A stretch of DNA of 64,000 bases from Bacillota bacterium (GCA_023388435.1 JAEWGG010000010.1:82735-146734), one strand, 5' to 3'; counted from the first letter of the stretch, positions 42,185-52,259 are shown. The notes: generated from the sequence alone by a model not told the origin. Made by a program: numbers and translations.

Positions 42185-43546
42185 ATGGCGGACTGCTTTT
42201 TTGCGGATCGAGAGCAAGAACTGGAGACCTACCTGCCTGAGTTTTGCCCTGAGTCCGCTGAACTTATCAGCGTCGGGACGGAGTTGCTCATGGGGCAGAT
42301 CCTGAACCGCAACGCCCAGTACCTGGCCCAGGAACTCCGAGATCTGGGGATACCGAGTTTTTACCAGAGCGTCTGTGGGGACAACAGGGAACGGCTGGCG
42401 GAACTTTTGCGCCTCGCCATGGGGCGCAGCCGAGTCCTGATTCTGACAGGTGGGCTGGGGCCAACCGATGACGACCTCAGTCTGGAAGTGGCGGCCGAGG
42501 TCGCTGGCCGTAGCCTCCACTTCGTCCCAGAGATCTACCAGCAGATCGAGGACTATTTCCGAGCTTTGGGACGCAGTTGCAGCCCGAATAATCGGAAGCA
42601 GGCTCTTGTTCCAGATTCCGGCCTCCTGCTGCCGAACCATAATGGGACAGCCCCTGGATTGATTTTTGCCGATCAGGCTGAGGAGCACGTCTTCATCCTG
42701 CTGCCGGGCCCCCCGCCCGAGAACCGCCCGATCTTTGCGGATTATGTGCGCCCCTGGTTGCGCGGCCGCAGCCGCTTCCAGACGCACACGATCTTCGTCC
42801 GCATGATTGGTATCGGAGAATCCGAGGCCGCCGCCAAGGTCCGCGACCTCCTGCAGGAGTCCAGGAATCCCAGCCTGGCAGTTTATTGTTCCACGGGGGA
42901 GATTTACTTTCGCATCAGCTGCTTCGCCGCCACGGAGGAGGAGGCCAGACGCGCCTCTGAGCCCCTGCTTCACGTGCTGGAGCAGCGTTTGGGGGACTAT
43001 ATTTACGAAATTGGCCAGCGTCCCCTCGTGGCCTGTGTATCTGACTTGCTCCGCCAGTCGGGGCACAGCCTGGCCCTGGCCGAGAGCTGTACTGGGGGAC
43101 TCATCGCCAAGCAGCTGACGGATCTCCCCGGCTCATCAGAGATTTTAATGGCCTCACTCGTGACCTATTCCAATGCGGCTAAAATTGAGCTCCTGGATGT
43201 GGATCCCCAGATTTTGGAGACGGCGGGCGCAGTCAGTGAGGCCTGCGTGCGCGCCATGGCCCAGGGGGCGAAGCGGCGACTGGGCGCGGACTACGCCCTG
43301 GCAGTCAGCGGCGTTGCCGGACCAGGCGGTGGGAGCCCTGAAAAACCCGTGGGTACCGTCTATATCGGACTGGCCGGACCGCATGACAGAGTCTTGGTTC
43401 GGCACTTCAGATTCCGTGGAGACCGGGCCAAGCAGCGCGAGCAGGCGGCCCTCAACGCCCTGAACCTGCTGCGTCAGGAGCTCCTGGGCCAATTGTCGGA
43501 ATCCGTCGGACAAAGAGGCGGGCAGCCCCCAGGCCGTACAGTATAA
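42185..43546 (+). CDS. cinA: CinA-family NMN deamidase / competence-damage protein
   Basis: A two-domain 453-residue protein. The N-terminal half is the MoCF-like CinA domain (ISVGTELLMGQILNRNAQYLAQEL, TGGLGPTDDD), associated with ADP-ribose or FAD-related pyrophosphatase activity. The C-terminal half is the PncC-type nicotinamide-nucleotide amidase domain (AESCTGGLIAKQLTD, SYSNAAK-like VTYSNAAKIELL, SGVAGPGGGSPEKPVGTVYIG). Location upstream of recA is the same as in Bacillus and many Clostridia. ATG 42185 follows TTAGGAGGGG nine bases after ftsK. Confidence 0.95.
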   Translation: MADCFFADREQELETYLPEFCPESAELISVGTELLMGQILNRNAQYLAQELRDLGIPSFYQSVCGDNRERLAELLRLAMGRSRVLILTGGLGPTDDDLSLEVAAEVAGRSLHFVPEIYQQIEDYFRALGRSCSPNNRKQALVPDSGLLLPNHNGTAPGLIFADQAEEHVFILLPGPPPENRPIFADYVRPWLRGRSRFQTHTIFVRMIGIGESEAAAKVRDLLQESRNPSLAVYCSTGEIYFRISCFAATEEEARRASEPLLHVLEQRLGDYIYEIGQRPLVACVSDLLRQSGHSLALAESCTGGLIAKQLTDLPGSSEILMASLVTYSNAAKIELLDVDPQILETAGAVSEACVRAMAQGAKRRLGADYALAVSGVAGPGGGSPEKPVGTVYIGLAGPHDRVLVRHFRFRGDRAKQREQAALNALNLLRQELLGQLSESVGQRGGQPPGRTV

Positions 43547-43547
43547 T
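43542..43547 (+). promoter_or_regulatory. Possible recA -10 element
   Basis: A perfect TATAAT lies across the cinA stop codon, about 115 bases above the recA start. No matching -35 at 17 bases and no recognisable Gram-positive LexA box were found nearby, so recA promoter and SOS control remain unproven. Confidence 0.4.
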
Positions 43548-43661
43548 GGAGGCGTTCACTGGGCAGGCTGTCCAGGGCAGCTGAGAGGGGCGAAGGCCCT
43601 GAATAGAAATTGAAAATGTATGGGGGGAACCAGAAGGTGCCCCAGTAGGAAAGGGTGTAAC

Positions 43662-44831
43662 ATGGCTAAAGTTACGAAGAAACGCGGTGAAGTGGTCTAT
43701 AAGACCGATGCCAAGGAGCGCCAGGCGGCGCTCGAGAGCGCAATGCTGGAAATTGAGAAGAACTGCGGTAAGGGTTCCATCATGCGCCTGGGAGAAAAGG
43801 GCAAGATCAAGGTGTCCAGCATTTCGACAGGTATTCTGGCCCTGGATGCGGCCCTGGGTATCGGTGGCCTGCCCCGGGGGCGTGTGATTGAGATCTATGG
43901 CCGCGAATCCTCGGGTAAGACGACCATCGCCTTGCACGCCGTGGCGGCCGTCCAGAAGAGCGGCGGTTACGCGGCTTTTATCGACGCGGAGCACGCCCTG
44001 GATCCCGTCTATGCGGCCAAGTTGGGCGTCAATGTGGATGACCTCATCATCTCACAGCCAGACAGCGGTGAGCAGGCCCTGCAGATTGCGGAGGCCCTGA
44101 TTCGCAGCGGAGCGGTGGACCTCGTCGTGGTGGACTCGGTGGCCGCCCTGGTACCGAAGTCTGAAATCGATGGCGTGATTGGCGATCAGTCGGTGGGTGC
44201 CCAGGCCCGTCTGATGTCCCAGGCCCTGCGCCGTTTGACCTCAATCATCAACCGTTCACGCACCGTTCTGGTCTTTATCAACCAGACTCGCCAGAAAATT
44301 GGAGCCCCGACCTATAACGGCATCGTACCTGAGACCACTGCCGGCGGTGTGGCCCTGAAATTTTATGCCTCGGTGCGCATTGAGGTCCGGGCCAAGGAGC
44401 CGTTGACTGAAGGCGGCGAGCGAGTTGGCGCAATGACCCGGCTGAAGATTGTCAAGAATAAGATGGCCCCACCCTTTCGTGAAGTTCTTGTGGAGACCAT
44501 CTATGGCAAGGGTGTACAGAACTTCTCTTCCGTCATTGATCTCGCTGTGGAACAGGGAGTCATTGAGAAGAGCGGCTCCTGGTATTCCTACAAGGGAGAG
44601 CGCCTGGGCCAGGGCAAGGAGAAGGCTTCCGAGTACTTCGGTCAGAATCCGGAAAAATACCAGGAACTCGAAGAGCTGCTGCGCGCTAAGCTGATGGTCA
44701 ATGACGGCTCGAAGCTGGAGGCGGAGTTTAAGGGGCCCGTCACGGAAGACCTCGTCCCGGAACAGACTGCGGCCACCCCGGAGCTGGAAGAACCTGATTA
44801 CTCCGAGATGCTGGACCTGGATGACATTTGA
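43662..44831 (+). CDS. recA: Recombinase RecA with lengthened L2 loop
   Basis: Strand-exchange and SOS-signalling ATPase. The 389-residue protein has Walker [10 protein letters not shown] near residue 82, Walker [11 protein letters not shown] and the core [10 protein letters not shown]. The L2 DNA-binding loop reads APTYNGIV between KIG and PETTAGG, three residues longer than the usual VMFGN, and L1 reads GDQSVG where most Firmicutes have GDSHVG. ATPase residues look intact. ATG 43662 follows AGGAAAGGG; the longer frame at 43620 has no binding site. recX follows. Confidence 0.95.
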   Translation: MAKVTKKRGEVVYKTDAKERQAALESAMLEIEKNCGKGSIMRLGEKGKIKVSSISTGILALDAALGIGGLPRGRVIEIYGRESSGKTTIALHAVAAVQKSGGYAAFIDAEHALDPVYAAKLGVNVDDLIISQPDSGEQALQIAEALIRSGAVDLVVVDSVAALVPKSEIDGVIGDQSVGAQARLMSQALRRLTSIINRSRTVLVFINQTRQKIGAPTYNGIVPETTAGGVALKFYASVRIEVRAKEPLTEGGERVGAMTRLKIVKNKMAPPFREVLVETIYGKGVQNFSSVIDLAVEQGVIEKSGSWYSYKGERLGQGKEKASEYFGQNPEKYQELEELLRAKLMVNDGSKLEAEFKGPVTEDLVPEQTAATPELEEPDYSEMLDLDDI

Positions 44832-44848
44832 GCCTATCCGGTAGAACG

Positions 44849-45433
44849 ATGTCAGCTGAGTCAAAACAGGACCTGGAGGCGCGCATCAGCAAGGCGCTTC
44901 GCGAGGTGCAGGCGGAGATCGCCGGGGCCCAGGAACTGGAGGAGACCCGTCTGCGCTGCCGCCACGATGCGCTGCTCTATTTATCATATGGCAGCAGGAG
45001 CAGTGGTATGCTGCGCTCCAGGCTCTGTGAGCTGGGCTACGATTCGGAATCTGTTGCGGATGCCCTGCGCTATGCGGAGGAGGGCGGATATCTGAACGAT
45101 GATGAGCTGCTCCTGAGAATGTGGCAGTTCGAGTCTGAGCGCCGAGGAGATTCCGTACAGCACTTCCTGGGGCGCATGCGCCAGCGGGGCTTCAGAGAGT
45201 CCAGTCTCCGCCTCTTCCGGGAGCGCTATGATACCGAGGCCGTCAACGCCCGCTGTTTGGCCATCTTCCTCAAACGCCGTCAGGCCTCACTACTTCGGGA
45301 ACTCCGTGATGCCCAGCGCGAGGGGAGGAAGGCCCCGGGAGCCTTGGACAAGTTGCTGCGCCGCTGCCAGGCCCGCGGCTTTCGTTATGAACAGGTCCTG
45401 CGTCTCCTGAGGGCGGCAGGCCTGCGCTGCTAG
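44849..45433 (+). CDS. recX: RecA regulatory protein RecX
   Basis: Small helical protein that modulates RecA filaments. The 194-residue protein is made of three tandem three-helix repeats, visible in LLYLSYGSRSSGMLRSRLCELGYDSESVADALRYAEEGGYLNDDELLLRMW and the later RQRGFRESSLRLF. Its position directly after recA is the standard arrangement. ATG 44849 is likely; an in-frame TTG at 44828 overlaps the recA stop and could allow coupling. Confidence 0.9.
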   Translation: MSAESKQDLEARISKALREVQAEIAGAQELEETRLRCRHDALLYLSYGSRSSGMLRSRLCELGYDSESVADALRYAEEGGYLNDDELLLRMWQFESERRGDSVQHFLGRMRQRGFRESSLRLFRERYDTEAVNARCLAIFLKRRQASLLRELRDAQREGRKAPGALDKLLRRCQARGFRYEQVLRLLRAAGLRC

Positions 45434-45471
45434 TGTGCGATTCTCTAATAAAGGAAAAATTCAAGGAAACG

Positions 45472-46875
45472 ATGGGATATACGATAAGCGAAATCCAAAG
45501 CCTGCGCAGTGGATACCAGGTGGCCCACCAGGCCCTGGGCTGTGCCAAGAATCTGGTGGACTCCGAATCCATGCTGGCCCTGATTAAACAGGCTGGCTAC
45601 AGCTGTGTTGCGGACATGGCTGAAGCGGACCTCATTCTGGTCAACACCTGCGCCTTCATAGAGGCGGCGAAGCGGGAGGCCATAGACGCAATACTTCAGG
45701 CTGCAAGTTTTAAAGAGGGACGCTGCCGCGCCCTTGTGGTCTGTGGTTGTCTGGCCCAGCGCTACGCCAAAGAGATCGAAGCTGAGTTGCCGGAGGTCGA
45801 CGCCATTCTTGGTGTGGCCCACTACAAAGATGTGGTGGAGACACTGGACCGCCTCCTCCTGCCGGAAGCGGATATCCAGGCCCTCTATGGATTGGATGAC
45901 AAGCCCCTGCTTGATGTCAGCTACTCCACTGTGGGGGCATTAGCCCACCTAAACAGTGTCCGTGACTTCCAGCAGCAGTCTTATGCTTATTTAAAAATCT
46001 CCGAGGGCTGTGTCCACCGCTGTGCCTATTGTGCCATCCCCGCCATCCGCGGACCGCTCTGTTCGCGCCCCATGGAAGATATTCTGGATGAGGCCAAGCG
46101 CATCAGGGAGGCAGGGGTTCCGGAGCTGATCCTGGTCGCCCAGGACAGCTGTTCCTACGGCCTGGATCTCTATGGCCGACGCCGTTTTGCGGATCTTTTA
46201 GATGCCTTGGCCCAGTTGGACTTCCCACGCATCCGCTACCTCTATGGCTATGTGAATGGCACGACCAGAGAATTGCTGGACTGCATCGAGCGCCATGAGA
46301 ACATCCTGCCATACTTTGATATTCCCATCCAGCACGCTGCGGACTCCGTACTCCAGCGCATGCGCCGACCGGACCGCCAGGAGCAGCTGCGCCGCTGTTT
46401 CCAGGAGCTGCGCCGCCGCTTCCCCCGGGCCACGCTGCGTACGACCGTGATCTGTGGCTACCCAGGAGAGACGGAGTCAGAATTCAAGGAGCTTCTGGAT
46501 TTCGTGAAGGAAGTACAGTTTGACCACCTGGGCTGCTTCACCTACTCCCCGGAGGAGGGCACGGCCGCGGCGGAGCTGCCAGACCGCGTGCCGTCCGAAG
46601 TCGCTGAGGCCCGCTCGGCCCAGCTGATGGCCCTGCAGCAGGAGATTAGCCAGGCTCGGAGCCAGAGGCTGATCGGCCAGCGCAGGCAGGTGCTCATTGA
46701 AAAAGTCTCAGATGATGGCTTATTCTATATAGGTCGTACGGAAGCTCAGGCCCCAGATATAGACCCGGTCTGCTATGTGCTGAGCGAGGCTGGAGCGCTG
46801 GAGCTGCAGCGGATCTATCCCGTAGAGATACTTGAGGTCCAAGATTACGACCTGACAGGAGTGTATAGAGAATGA
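45472..46875 (+). CDS. rimO: Ribosomal protein S12 methylthiotransferase RimO
   Basis: Radical-SAM enzyme that adds a methylthio group to an aspartate of ribosomal protein S12. The 467-residue protein has QALGCAKNLVDSES, the RimO-specific version of the N-terminal motif, NTCAFI, then the radical-SAM site CVHRCAYCAIP, and a C-terminal TRAM region. The first two Cys sets ligate the auxiliary cluster. ATG 45472 follows AAGGAAAC; a longer GTG start at 45433 overlaps the recX stop and is less likely. It overlaps pgsA by four bases. Confidence 0.94.
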   Translation: MGYTISEIQSLRSGYQVAHQALGCAKNLVDSESMLALIKQAGYSCVADMAEADLILVNTCAFIEAAKREAIDAILQAASFKEGRCRALVVCGCLAQRYAKEIEAELPEVDAILGVAHYKDVVETLDRLLLPEADIQALYGLDDKPLLDVSYSTVGALAHLNSVRDFQQQSYAYLKISEGCVHRCAYCAIPAIRGPLCSRPMEDILDEAKRIREAGVPELILVAQDSCSYGLDLYGRRRFADLLDALAQLDFPRIRYLYGYVNGTTRELLDCIERHENILPYFDIPIQHAADSVLQRMRRPDRQEQLRRCFQELRRRFPRATLRTTVICGYPGETESEFKELLDFVKEVQFDHLGCFTYSPEEGTAAAELPDRVPSEVAEARSAQLMALQQEISQARSQRLIGQRRQVLIEKVSDDGLFYIGRTEAQAPDIDPVCYVLSEAGALELQRIYPVEILEVQDYDLTGVYRE

Positions 46876-47471
46876 ACCTGCCGAACCGTCTCACCATACT
46901 GCGGATGATACTCATCCCCTTCGTCCTGCTCTTCATGCTGCCCTTGCCTTTTATGCCTTTGACGTGGAATTACTTTATCTACCGTTGGGGCATGCTCCTG
47001 GCCCTGCTTTTCTTTGTCGCCGCCTCGGTGACGGACTATCTGGACGGACATATCGCCCGCAGCCAGAATATTGTCAGCAACTTCGGTAAATTTCTGGATC
47101 CCATAGCCGATAAACTGCTTGTGCTCTCGGTATTTATGGCCTTCATCGAGCTTGGGCGCATCTCCACCTGGGTGCTGGTCATCATACTCTTCCGCGAGCT
47201 CCTGGTGACGGGAATTCGCCTCCTGGCAGCTGAGGATCAGGTGGTTGTGGCGGCCCGCATGCCGGGGAAAATCAAAACGGTAAGCCAGATGTGTGCCATC
47301 ATATTTATGATGTTGGAGCTGGCCCTCAACAGGCTTTTAAATCTCCCCTGGCTCGGTACAGGGCTGCACATCCTGGGTGACCTCGCCCTCATTTTCTCCA
47401 TCGTGATGAGCGCCTATTCCGCCTGGGACTACTGCCAGCGCAATCGACAGGTCTTTGCCAAGGGCCATTAG
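46872..47471 (+). CDS. pgsA: CDP-diacylglycerol--glycerol-3-phosphate phosphatidyltransferase
   Basis: Membrane enzyme that makes phosphatidylglycerol phosphate. The 199-residue protein is mostly hydrophobic with several spans and carries the complete CDP-alcohol phosphotransferase motif DX2DGX2ARX8GX3DX3D in TDYLDGHIARSQNIV...GKFLDPIAD. ATG 46872 overlaps the rimO stop in the pattern ATGA. A short hairpin with a T run after the stop may be a weak terminator. Confidence 0.96.
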   Translation: MNLPNRLTILRMILIPFVLLFMLPLPFMPLTWNYFIYRWGMLLALLFFVAASVTDYLDGHIARSQNIVSNFGKFLDPIADKLLVLSVFMAFIELGRISTWVLVIILFRELLVTGIRLLAAEDQVVVAARMPGKIKTVSQMCAIIFMMLELALNRLLNLPWLGTGLHILGDLALIFSIVMSAYSAWDYCQRNRQVFAKGH

Positions 47472-47515
47472 AATCAGCTTACTGATAAGTTTTTTTACTT
47501 TTCGTGTCAGAGCGC

Positions 47516-47544
47516 TTGACAAGCCTGCACGGTTAATATAAAAA
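47516..47544 (+). promoter_or_regulatory. Possible acpP promoter
   Basis: TTGACA (47516-47521) lies 17 bases above TAAAAA (47539-47544); TATAAA (47537-47542) with a 15-base spacer is the alternative. No FapR-type operator was seen. Confidence 0.6.
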
Positions 47545-47627
47545 GCTATCAGTTAATCAAAACAATTTCCGCACCGCGCTTCGACAGGAACATCGGGGGG
47601 GACGGAAAGCTTTAGGAGGATAAGAAC

Positions 47628-47867
47628 ATGAAAGATGACATGATTCTGGACAAGGTCCGCAACATCCTGGTTGAGCAGCTGGGTATTGAAGCTGATGAGA
47701 TCAACCTCGACTCCGATTTTACCGACGACCTGAACGCGGACTCGCTGGACATCGTCGAGCTGGTGATGGCGATGGAGCAGGAATTTGGCATGTCCATCCC
47801 TGATGAAGAGGCGGAGCGTATTCGCACGGTGGGCGACGCCGTTGAGTACATCAAGAAGTCGCTCTAA
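47628..47867 (+). CDS. acpP: Acyl carrier protein
   Basis: Carries growing acyl chains on a phosphopantetheine arm. The 79-residue acidic protein has the usual modification site DSLD in [32 protein letters not shown] 47628 follows TTAGGAGG. It heads the acpP-rnc-smc-ftsY cluster and has its own probable promoter and terminator. Confidence 0.98.
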   Translation: MKDDMILDKVRNILVEQLGIEADEINLDSDFTDDLNADSLDIVELVMAMEQEFGMSIPDEEAERIRTVGDAVEYIKKSL

Positions 47868-47892
47868 TACGGGAGCGCAGGTGCCGTAGTCA

Positions 47893-47920
47893 GGGCGGAT
47901 CAGAGGATCTGCCCTTTTTT
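47893..47920 (+). terminator. Terminator after acpP
   Basis: GGGCGGATC (47893-47901) pairs with GATCTGCCC (47906-47914) with one G-T pair and a 4-base loop, then six T. Confidence 0.9.
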
Positions 47921-47949
47921 CTTTTTGAGCGTGTGGAGGGAGGCCTGTC

Positions 47950-48681
47950 GTGAAGCGGGATCATCTGGTGGCAGAGGAGCGCCTGGAGCATTTTATGTCG
48001 GCTCTGGGCTATCACTTCCAGGAGCGGGAGCTGCTCCTGGAAGCCTTGAGTCACAGCAGTTTTGCCAACGAATCCAGTGACTGGAATCGGGACAATGAGC
48101 GTCTGGAATTCCTGGGAGACGCCATCCTTGAAGCTGTCGTATCCCGCATCCTCTACCAGCAGCAGACAGCTCTGCCTGAAGGTCGCATGACGCGGATCCG
48201 GGCGGACTTAGTCTGCGAAAAGAGCCTGGCCCAGTTGGCTCGGGGTCTGGGTTTAGGTGAGGTCCTTATCCTTGGCAAGGGGGAGGAGCTCTCTGGTGGC
48301 AGGGATAAGGACTCCTACTTGGCGGACGCCTTGGAGGCGGTTTTTGCGGCGATTAGCCTGGACAGCGACTTTGAGACAGCTGCGGCCTGTATACAGAACT
48401 GCTACGGGGGCCTCCTCGATCAGGGCCTCCGTGGGGCCCTGAATGAGGACTATAAGACTAAGCTCTACATCCTAGTCCAGTCCCTGCCTTCCAAACCGGA
48501 ACTTTCTTTCGTCCTGCTTAAGGAGGAGGGGCCCGTACATGCGCGTCTCTTTACGATGGCGGCCTGTGTCAACGGGCAGCCCCGCACCCAGGGCCAGGGA
48601 CGGACAAAAAAGATGGCGGAGCAGGAGGCCGCGATGAAGCTCTATCAGCAGCTGCAGGCAAAGGAGGGCCTATGTATCTAA
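47950..48681 (+). CDS. rnc: Ribonuclease III
   Basis: Double-strand RNA endonuclease for rRNA and mRNA processing. The 243-residue protein has the signature NERLEFLGDAIL with the catalytic acids, SHSSFANES, and the second acidic site in KDSYLADALEAVFAAI, then a C-terminal dsRNA-binding domain (YKTKLYILVQ, GQGRTKKMAEQEAA). Start GTG 47950 follows GGAGGGAGG. It overlaps smc by 10 bases. Confidence 0.98.
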   Translation: MKRDHLVAEERLEHFMSALGYHFQERELLLEALSHSSFANESSDWNRDNERLEFLGDAILEAVVSRILYQQQTALPEGRMTRIRADLVCEKSLAQLARGLGLGEVLILGKGEELSGGRDKDSYLADALEAVFAAISLDSDFETAAACIQNCYGGLLDQGLRGALNEDYKTKLYILVQSLPSKPELSFVLLKEEGPVHARLFTMAACVNGQPRTQGQGRTKKMAEQEAAMKLYQQLQAKEGLCI

Positions 48682-51600
48682 AAAGCTTAGAAATACAGGG
48701 CTTTAAGTCTTTTGCCGAGCGCACCCGCATCGATGTGCACCAGGGTGTGACGGCCATTATTGGTCCCAACGGCAGCGGCAAGTCCAATGTGACAGACGCC
48801 ATCCGCTGGGTGCTGGGGGAACAGTCCGCCAGGGCCCTGCGCGGCGGTAAAATGGAGGACGTGATTTTCGCTGGAACAGGTAGCAGGCGCCCGCTCAGCT
48901 ACGCCGAGGTAACGATGATTCTGGACAACGGGGACCAGAGCCTGCCCGTTGACTACAGTGAGGTGGCGGTGACCCGCCGTCTGTACCGTTCGGGTGAGAG
49001 TCAGTTTCTGATTAATAAGCAGCCCGTGCGTCTCAAGGACATCCACGCCCTCTTCATGGATACGGGACTGGGTAAGGATGGCTATTCGATCATCAGCCAG
49101 GGGCGGGTGGACGAGATACTCAGCAACAAGTCAGAGGACCGTCGGCGTATTTTTGAGGAGGCCTCGGGCATCCAGCGCTATAAGAGTCGCCGCGATGAGG
49201 CCCTGAGGCGCCTGGAGCACAGCAGTCAGAACCTGCTCCGTGTGCAGGATATACTGGGCGAGTTAGAAGGGCGTATCAAGCCCCTCGAACGCCAGGCTGA
49301 GAAGGCCCGGCGCTATTTGGAACTTTACGATGAATTGCGGACGAAGGACATCACTCTGAGCCTCCACTCTATCGAAGAGGGGGCTGAGAAGCTGCGCCGC
49401 GCCCAGCAGCAGACCGCGGACCTGGAACTTCAGTGGGCCCGCTGTCTGGAAGAGGGGCGGGACTTGGAAGAGCGTCATGCCCAGATCCGCGAGGAGCAGG
49501 CCAGCCTCCAGAGCCAGTTCAGTGCTGAAGAGGAGGCTGATACCCAGCGACAGGGACGGACTGAGGCACTCAACCAGCGGCGGACGCAGATCCGCGAGCG
49601 ACAGGCGGCCTTGGAGGAGGCCCAGCGCCAGTCCCAGAACCGTCAGGAGGAGGTCCTGGCCCGGAAGGCTGAGCTGGAGCAGGAACTGGCTGGGGAACTT
49701 GGGCTGCGGGCCCAGCGGGAGAGCCAGCAGGAGGCCTTACGTGCTGAGCTGGAGTCCTTAGAAGCGGGACAGGACCAGCGACAGCAGGAGATTCAGGCAT
49801 TAAACCGCGGCCTTCAGGAACGTCAGCAGGATTTGAGGATCCTGGAAGAGCAGTATTTGCGCCTGCGCTCTGAGATGGGCGAGACCAGCGTCCGCGAGGC
49901 CCTGATGCAGGAGCAAAAAGACGGCCTCCAGACGGCGCAGAAGGAGAATGAGGCGGAGCTCGCCGACTTGCACCAACGGCTGGAGGAAGCGGGCCAGGAA
50001 CAGGACCGGCTCCTGGCGGAGGACCAGAAGCTGCGCCAGACTTTTGCTGAGGAAGAGCAGCGTTTGGAAGCGGCAAAAATCGCATTGGAACAGAGCCGCA
50101 AGCAGTATAACCAACTGGTGAGCAGCCTGGACCAGAAGCAGTATCAGCTCCAGAGTCTGGAACAGCAAGAGCGCAACCACGAGGGCTATCCTGAGGCGGT
50201 GCGCCAGATCTTGAAGCGGGGCCGGGAACGGGCGGAACTTCAGCTGCGAATTTTTGGTACTGTGGCCGAAAATCTGTCGGTGGATAAGAATTATGAGACG
50301 GCCATTGAAACGGCTCTGGGTTCAGCCTTGAACCAGGTTCTTGTAGCGGATGCGGAAACGGCCCGTGAGCTCATTGACATTCTGAAGCGCGAACGCCTGG
50401 GCCGGGTCACATTCTTACCGATTGACCGCGTGCGCCCCACGGAGCTCGCCCCTGATCTGCGCCAGAAACTGGAGCGCCTGCCCGCCTCGACCTATTTAGG
50501 CACAGCCTTTTCCCAGGTGCAGTACGCCCCGGAACATGAGGCGGTCTACCGCTACCTCCTGGGCCGGGTCCTATTGGCTCCAGACCTGGCGGCAGCCAAC
50601 GAACTGGCCAGGCAGACCCGTCAGGCCTTGCGGATTGTGACCTTGGAGGGTGAGGTCATCGCAGCTGGTGGCTCCATTACGGGCGGCCAGTACCGGCGCA
50701 AGGGAATTTCCTTTCTGGCCAGACGACGCGAAATTGAGTCTCTGGAGGAGGAGATAAAAAGGGCGGAAAAGCTGCTTGACCAGGCGGAGCAGGCCATTGA
50801 CGAGGGCGAGGAGGCGACTGCTGAGGCCGCCCAGCGCCGCGATGCTGTAAACCGCCAGGCCATGCAACAGGCCGAGCAGCTCCTGCGCCAGGGAGCCCTC
50901 GCCCGACAACTGGAAGCGGAGCGCCAACGTCTGGACCAGCAGCGGCAGAGCTTGGAAGAGCGCTGCCGTCAGCTGGCCGAAGAAGAGGCCCAGCGGCGGA
51001 ATTCGGCTGGGAATTTGGAACAGGCTCTGCAGGCAAACGAGGCCCGGCAGGCCGAGCTGCGCACAGAAATCAAGGCCAAGGGAGAGCTGATCGAGAGTCT
51101 TCTTGAGGGACGCCAGGCGGAGCAGGAGCAGTACACAGAGCTGCGCAGCCGAGTCCTGGCCTTTGAACACGAGACCCAGCAGCAGGCCCAATTGAAGCAG
51201 CGTCTGGAAGCTGAGATTGAGCGCCTGGTCCAGCGCCAACGTGAGCTGCTCATCCAGGATGAGGAGCAGAGTCAGGAGCAGCAGCGCCTACAGGCTGAGG
51301 CCCAGCAGATACAGCAGGACCTGGAGCACTTGGAGCAGCAGCGCCAGCGGGAAGAGGAGCAGCGCCAGCGTCTGGGGGCGGCCCTGGCCCGCTTGAACCA
51401 GCGATCGGAAGAACTCTTTGCCGCGCTGCGCCGCCAGAGCGAAGAACAAAATGCCCTGGACTCTGAACGCCAGCGCTTGATTTTTGCCCTCGAGCAGGGG
51501 CAGGAACAGCTTGACCGTCTCAAGAACCACCTCTGGGAAACCTACAGCCTGACAGCGGACCACGCCGCCCAGTTCCGCGACCCAGAGCTGGAGGCCGACC

Positions 51601-52253
51601 TGCGGGCGACGGAGGAACGGCTCAAGGCCCTGCGCGAGGAGGTGCGGGGCCTGGGCCACGTCAACGTCAATGCTGTGGAGGAGTTCAAGGAGCTAAAGGA
51701 GCGCCGTGATTTCCTGGCGGAGCAGGAGGCGGACATCCAGGCGGCCGAGAAAGAACTGCGCCAACTTATTCAGGAGCTGACAGGGGAGATGCGTGAAATT
51801 TTTGCCGAGCGCTTCGCCCAGATTAACCAGCATTTCCAGGAGGTCTTTCAGGAGCTCTTTGGCGGTGGCCAGGCCGAGATCAGCCTGCTTGGTGATGGAG
51901 ATATACTTGAGGCGGAGATCCAGATCAAGGCCTCGCCTCCAGGCAAGAAACTACAGAATATGCTGCTGCTCTCCGGTGGGGAACGCTCCCTGGCGGCCAT
52001 CGCCCTGCTTTTCGCCATTCTGAAACTGCGGCCCACGCCCTTCTGCGTGCTGGATGAAATTGAGGCGGCCCTGGACGACAGCAATGTCTTCCGCTTCACG
52101 AACTTCATCCGCCATTATTCGAAGCAGTCCCAGTTCATTCTGGTCACCCACCGCAAGGGTACTATGGAATCGGCTGACAGCATCTACGGTGTGACCATGC
52201 AGGAGCGGGGCGTATCGCGCATTCTCTCGATGCGCCTGGCGGACCAGGATTAG
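48672..52253 (+). CDS. smc: Chromosome partition protein SMC
   Basis: Condensin ATPase that organises the chromosome. The 1193-residue protein has Walker A GPNGSGKSN near residue 32, DTGLGKDGYSIISQGRVDEIL, two long coiled-coil arms rich in Glu, Gln and Arg, a hinge (about residues 510-680 around AIETALGSALNQVLV and ITGGQ), the signature LLLSGGERSL near 1100 and Walker B FCVLDEIEAALDD. The length is normal. The partner genes scpA and scpB are not in the window. Overlap with rnc and proximity to ftsY match Bacillus. Confidence 0.98.
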   Translation: MYLKSLEIQGFKSFAERTRIDVHQGVTAIIGPNGSGKSNVTDAIRWVLGEQSARALRGGKMEDVIFAGTGSRRPLSYAEVTMILDNGDQSLPVDYSEVAVTRRLYRSGESQFLINKQPVRLKDIHALFMDTGLGKDGYSIISQGRVDEILSNKSEDRRRIFEEASGIQRYKSRRDEALRRLEHSSQNLLRVQDILGELEGRIKPLERQAEKARRYLELYDELRTKDITLSLHSIEEGAEKLRRAQQQTADLELQWARCLEEGRDLEERHAQIREEQASLQSQFSAEEEADTQRQGRTEALNQRRTQIRERQAALEEAQRQSQNRQEEVLARKAELEQELAGELGLRAQRESQQEALRAELESLEAGQDQRQQEIQALNRGLQERQQDLRILEEQYLRLRSEMGETSVREALMQEQKDGLQTAQKENEAELADLHQRLEEAGQEQDRLLAEDQKLRQTFAEEEQRLEAAKIALEQSRKQYNQLVSSLDQKQYQLQSLEQQERNHEGYPEAVRQILKRGRERAELQLRIFGTVAENLSVDKNYETAIETALGSALNQVLVADAETARELIDILKRERLGRVTFLPIDRVRPTELAPDLRQKLERLPASTYLGTAFSQVQYAPEHEAVYRYLLGRVLLAPDLAAANELARQTRQALRIVTLEGEVIAAGGSITGGQYRRKGISFLARRREIESLEEEIKRAEKLLDQAEQAIDEGEEATAEAAQRRDAVNRQAMQQAEQLLRQGALARQLEAERQRLDQQRQSLEERCRQLAEEEAQRRNSAGNLEQALQANEARQAELRTEIKAKGELIESLLEGRQAEQEQYTELRSRVLAFEHETQQQAQLKQRLEAEIERLVQRQRELLIQDEEQSQEQQRLQAEAQQIQQDLEHLEQQRQREEEQRQRLGAALARLNQRSEELFAALRRQSEEQNALDSERQRLIFALEQGQEQLDRLKNHLWETYSLTADHAAQFRDPELEADLRATEERLKALREEVRGLGHVNVNAVEEFKELKERRDFLAEQEADIQAAEKELRQLIQELTGEMREIFAERFAQINQHFQEVFQELFGGGQAEISLLGDGDILEAEIQIKASPPGKKLQNMLLLSGGERSLAAIALLFAILKLRPTPFCVLDEIEAALDDSNVFRFTNFIRHYSKQSQFILVTHRKGTMESADSIYGVTMQERGVSRILSMRLADQD

Positions 52254-52259
52254 GGGCTT

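Noticed and set aside
43547..43661. SOS (LexA) box upstream of recA
   Set aside because: I searched by eye for a CGAAC-N4-GTTCG type site and found none; only a -10 element is visible.
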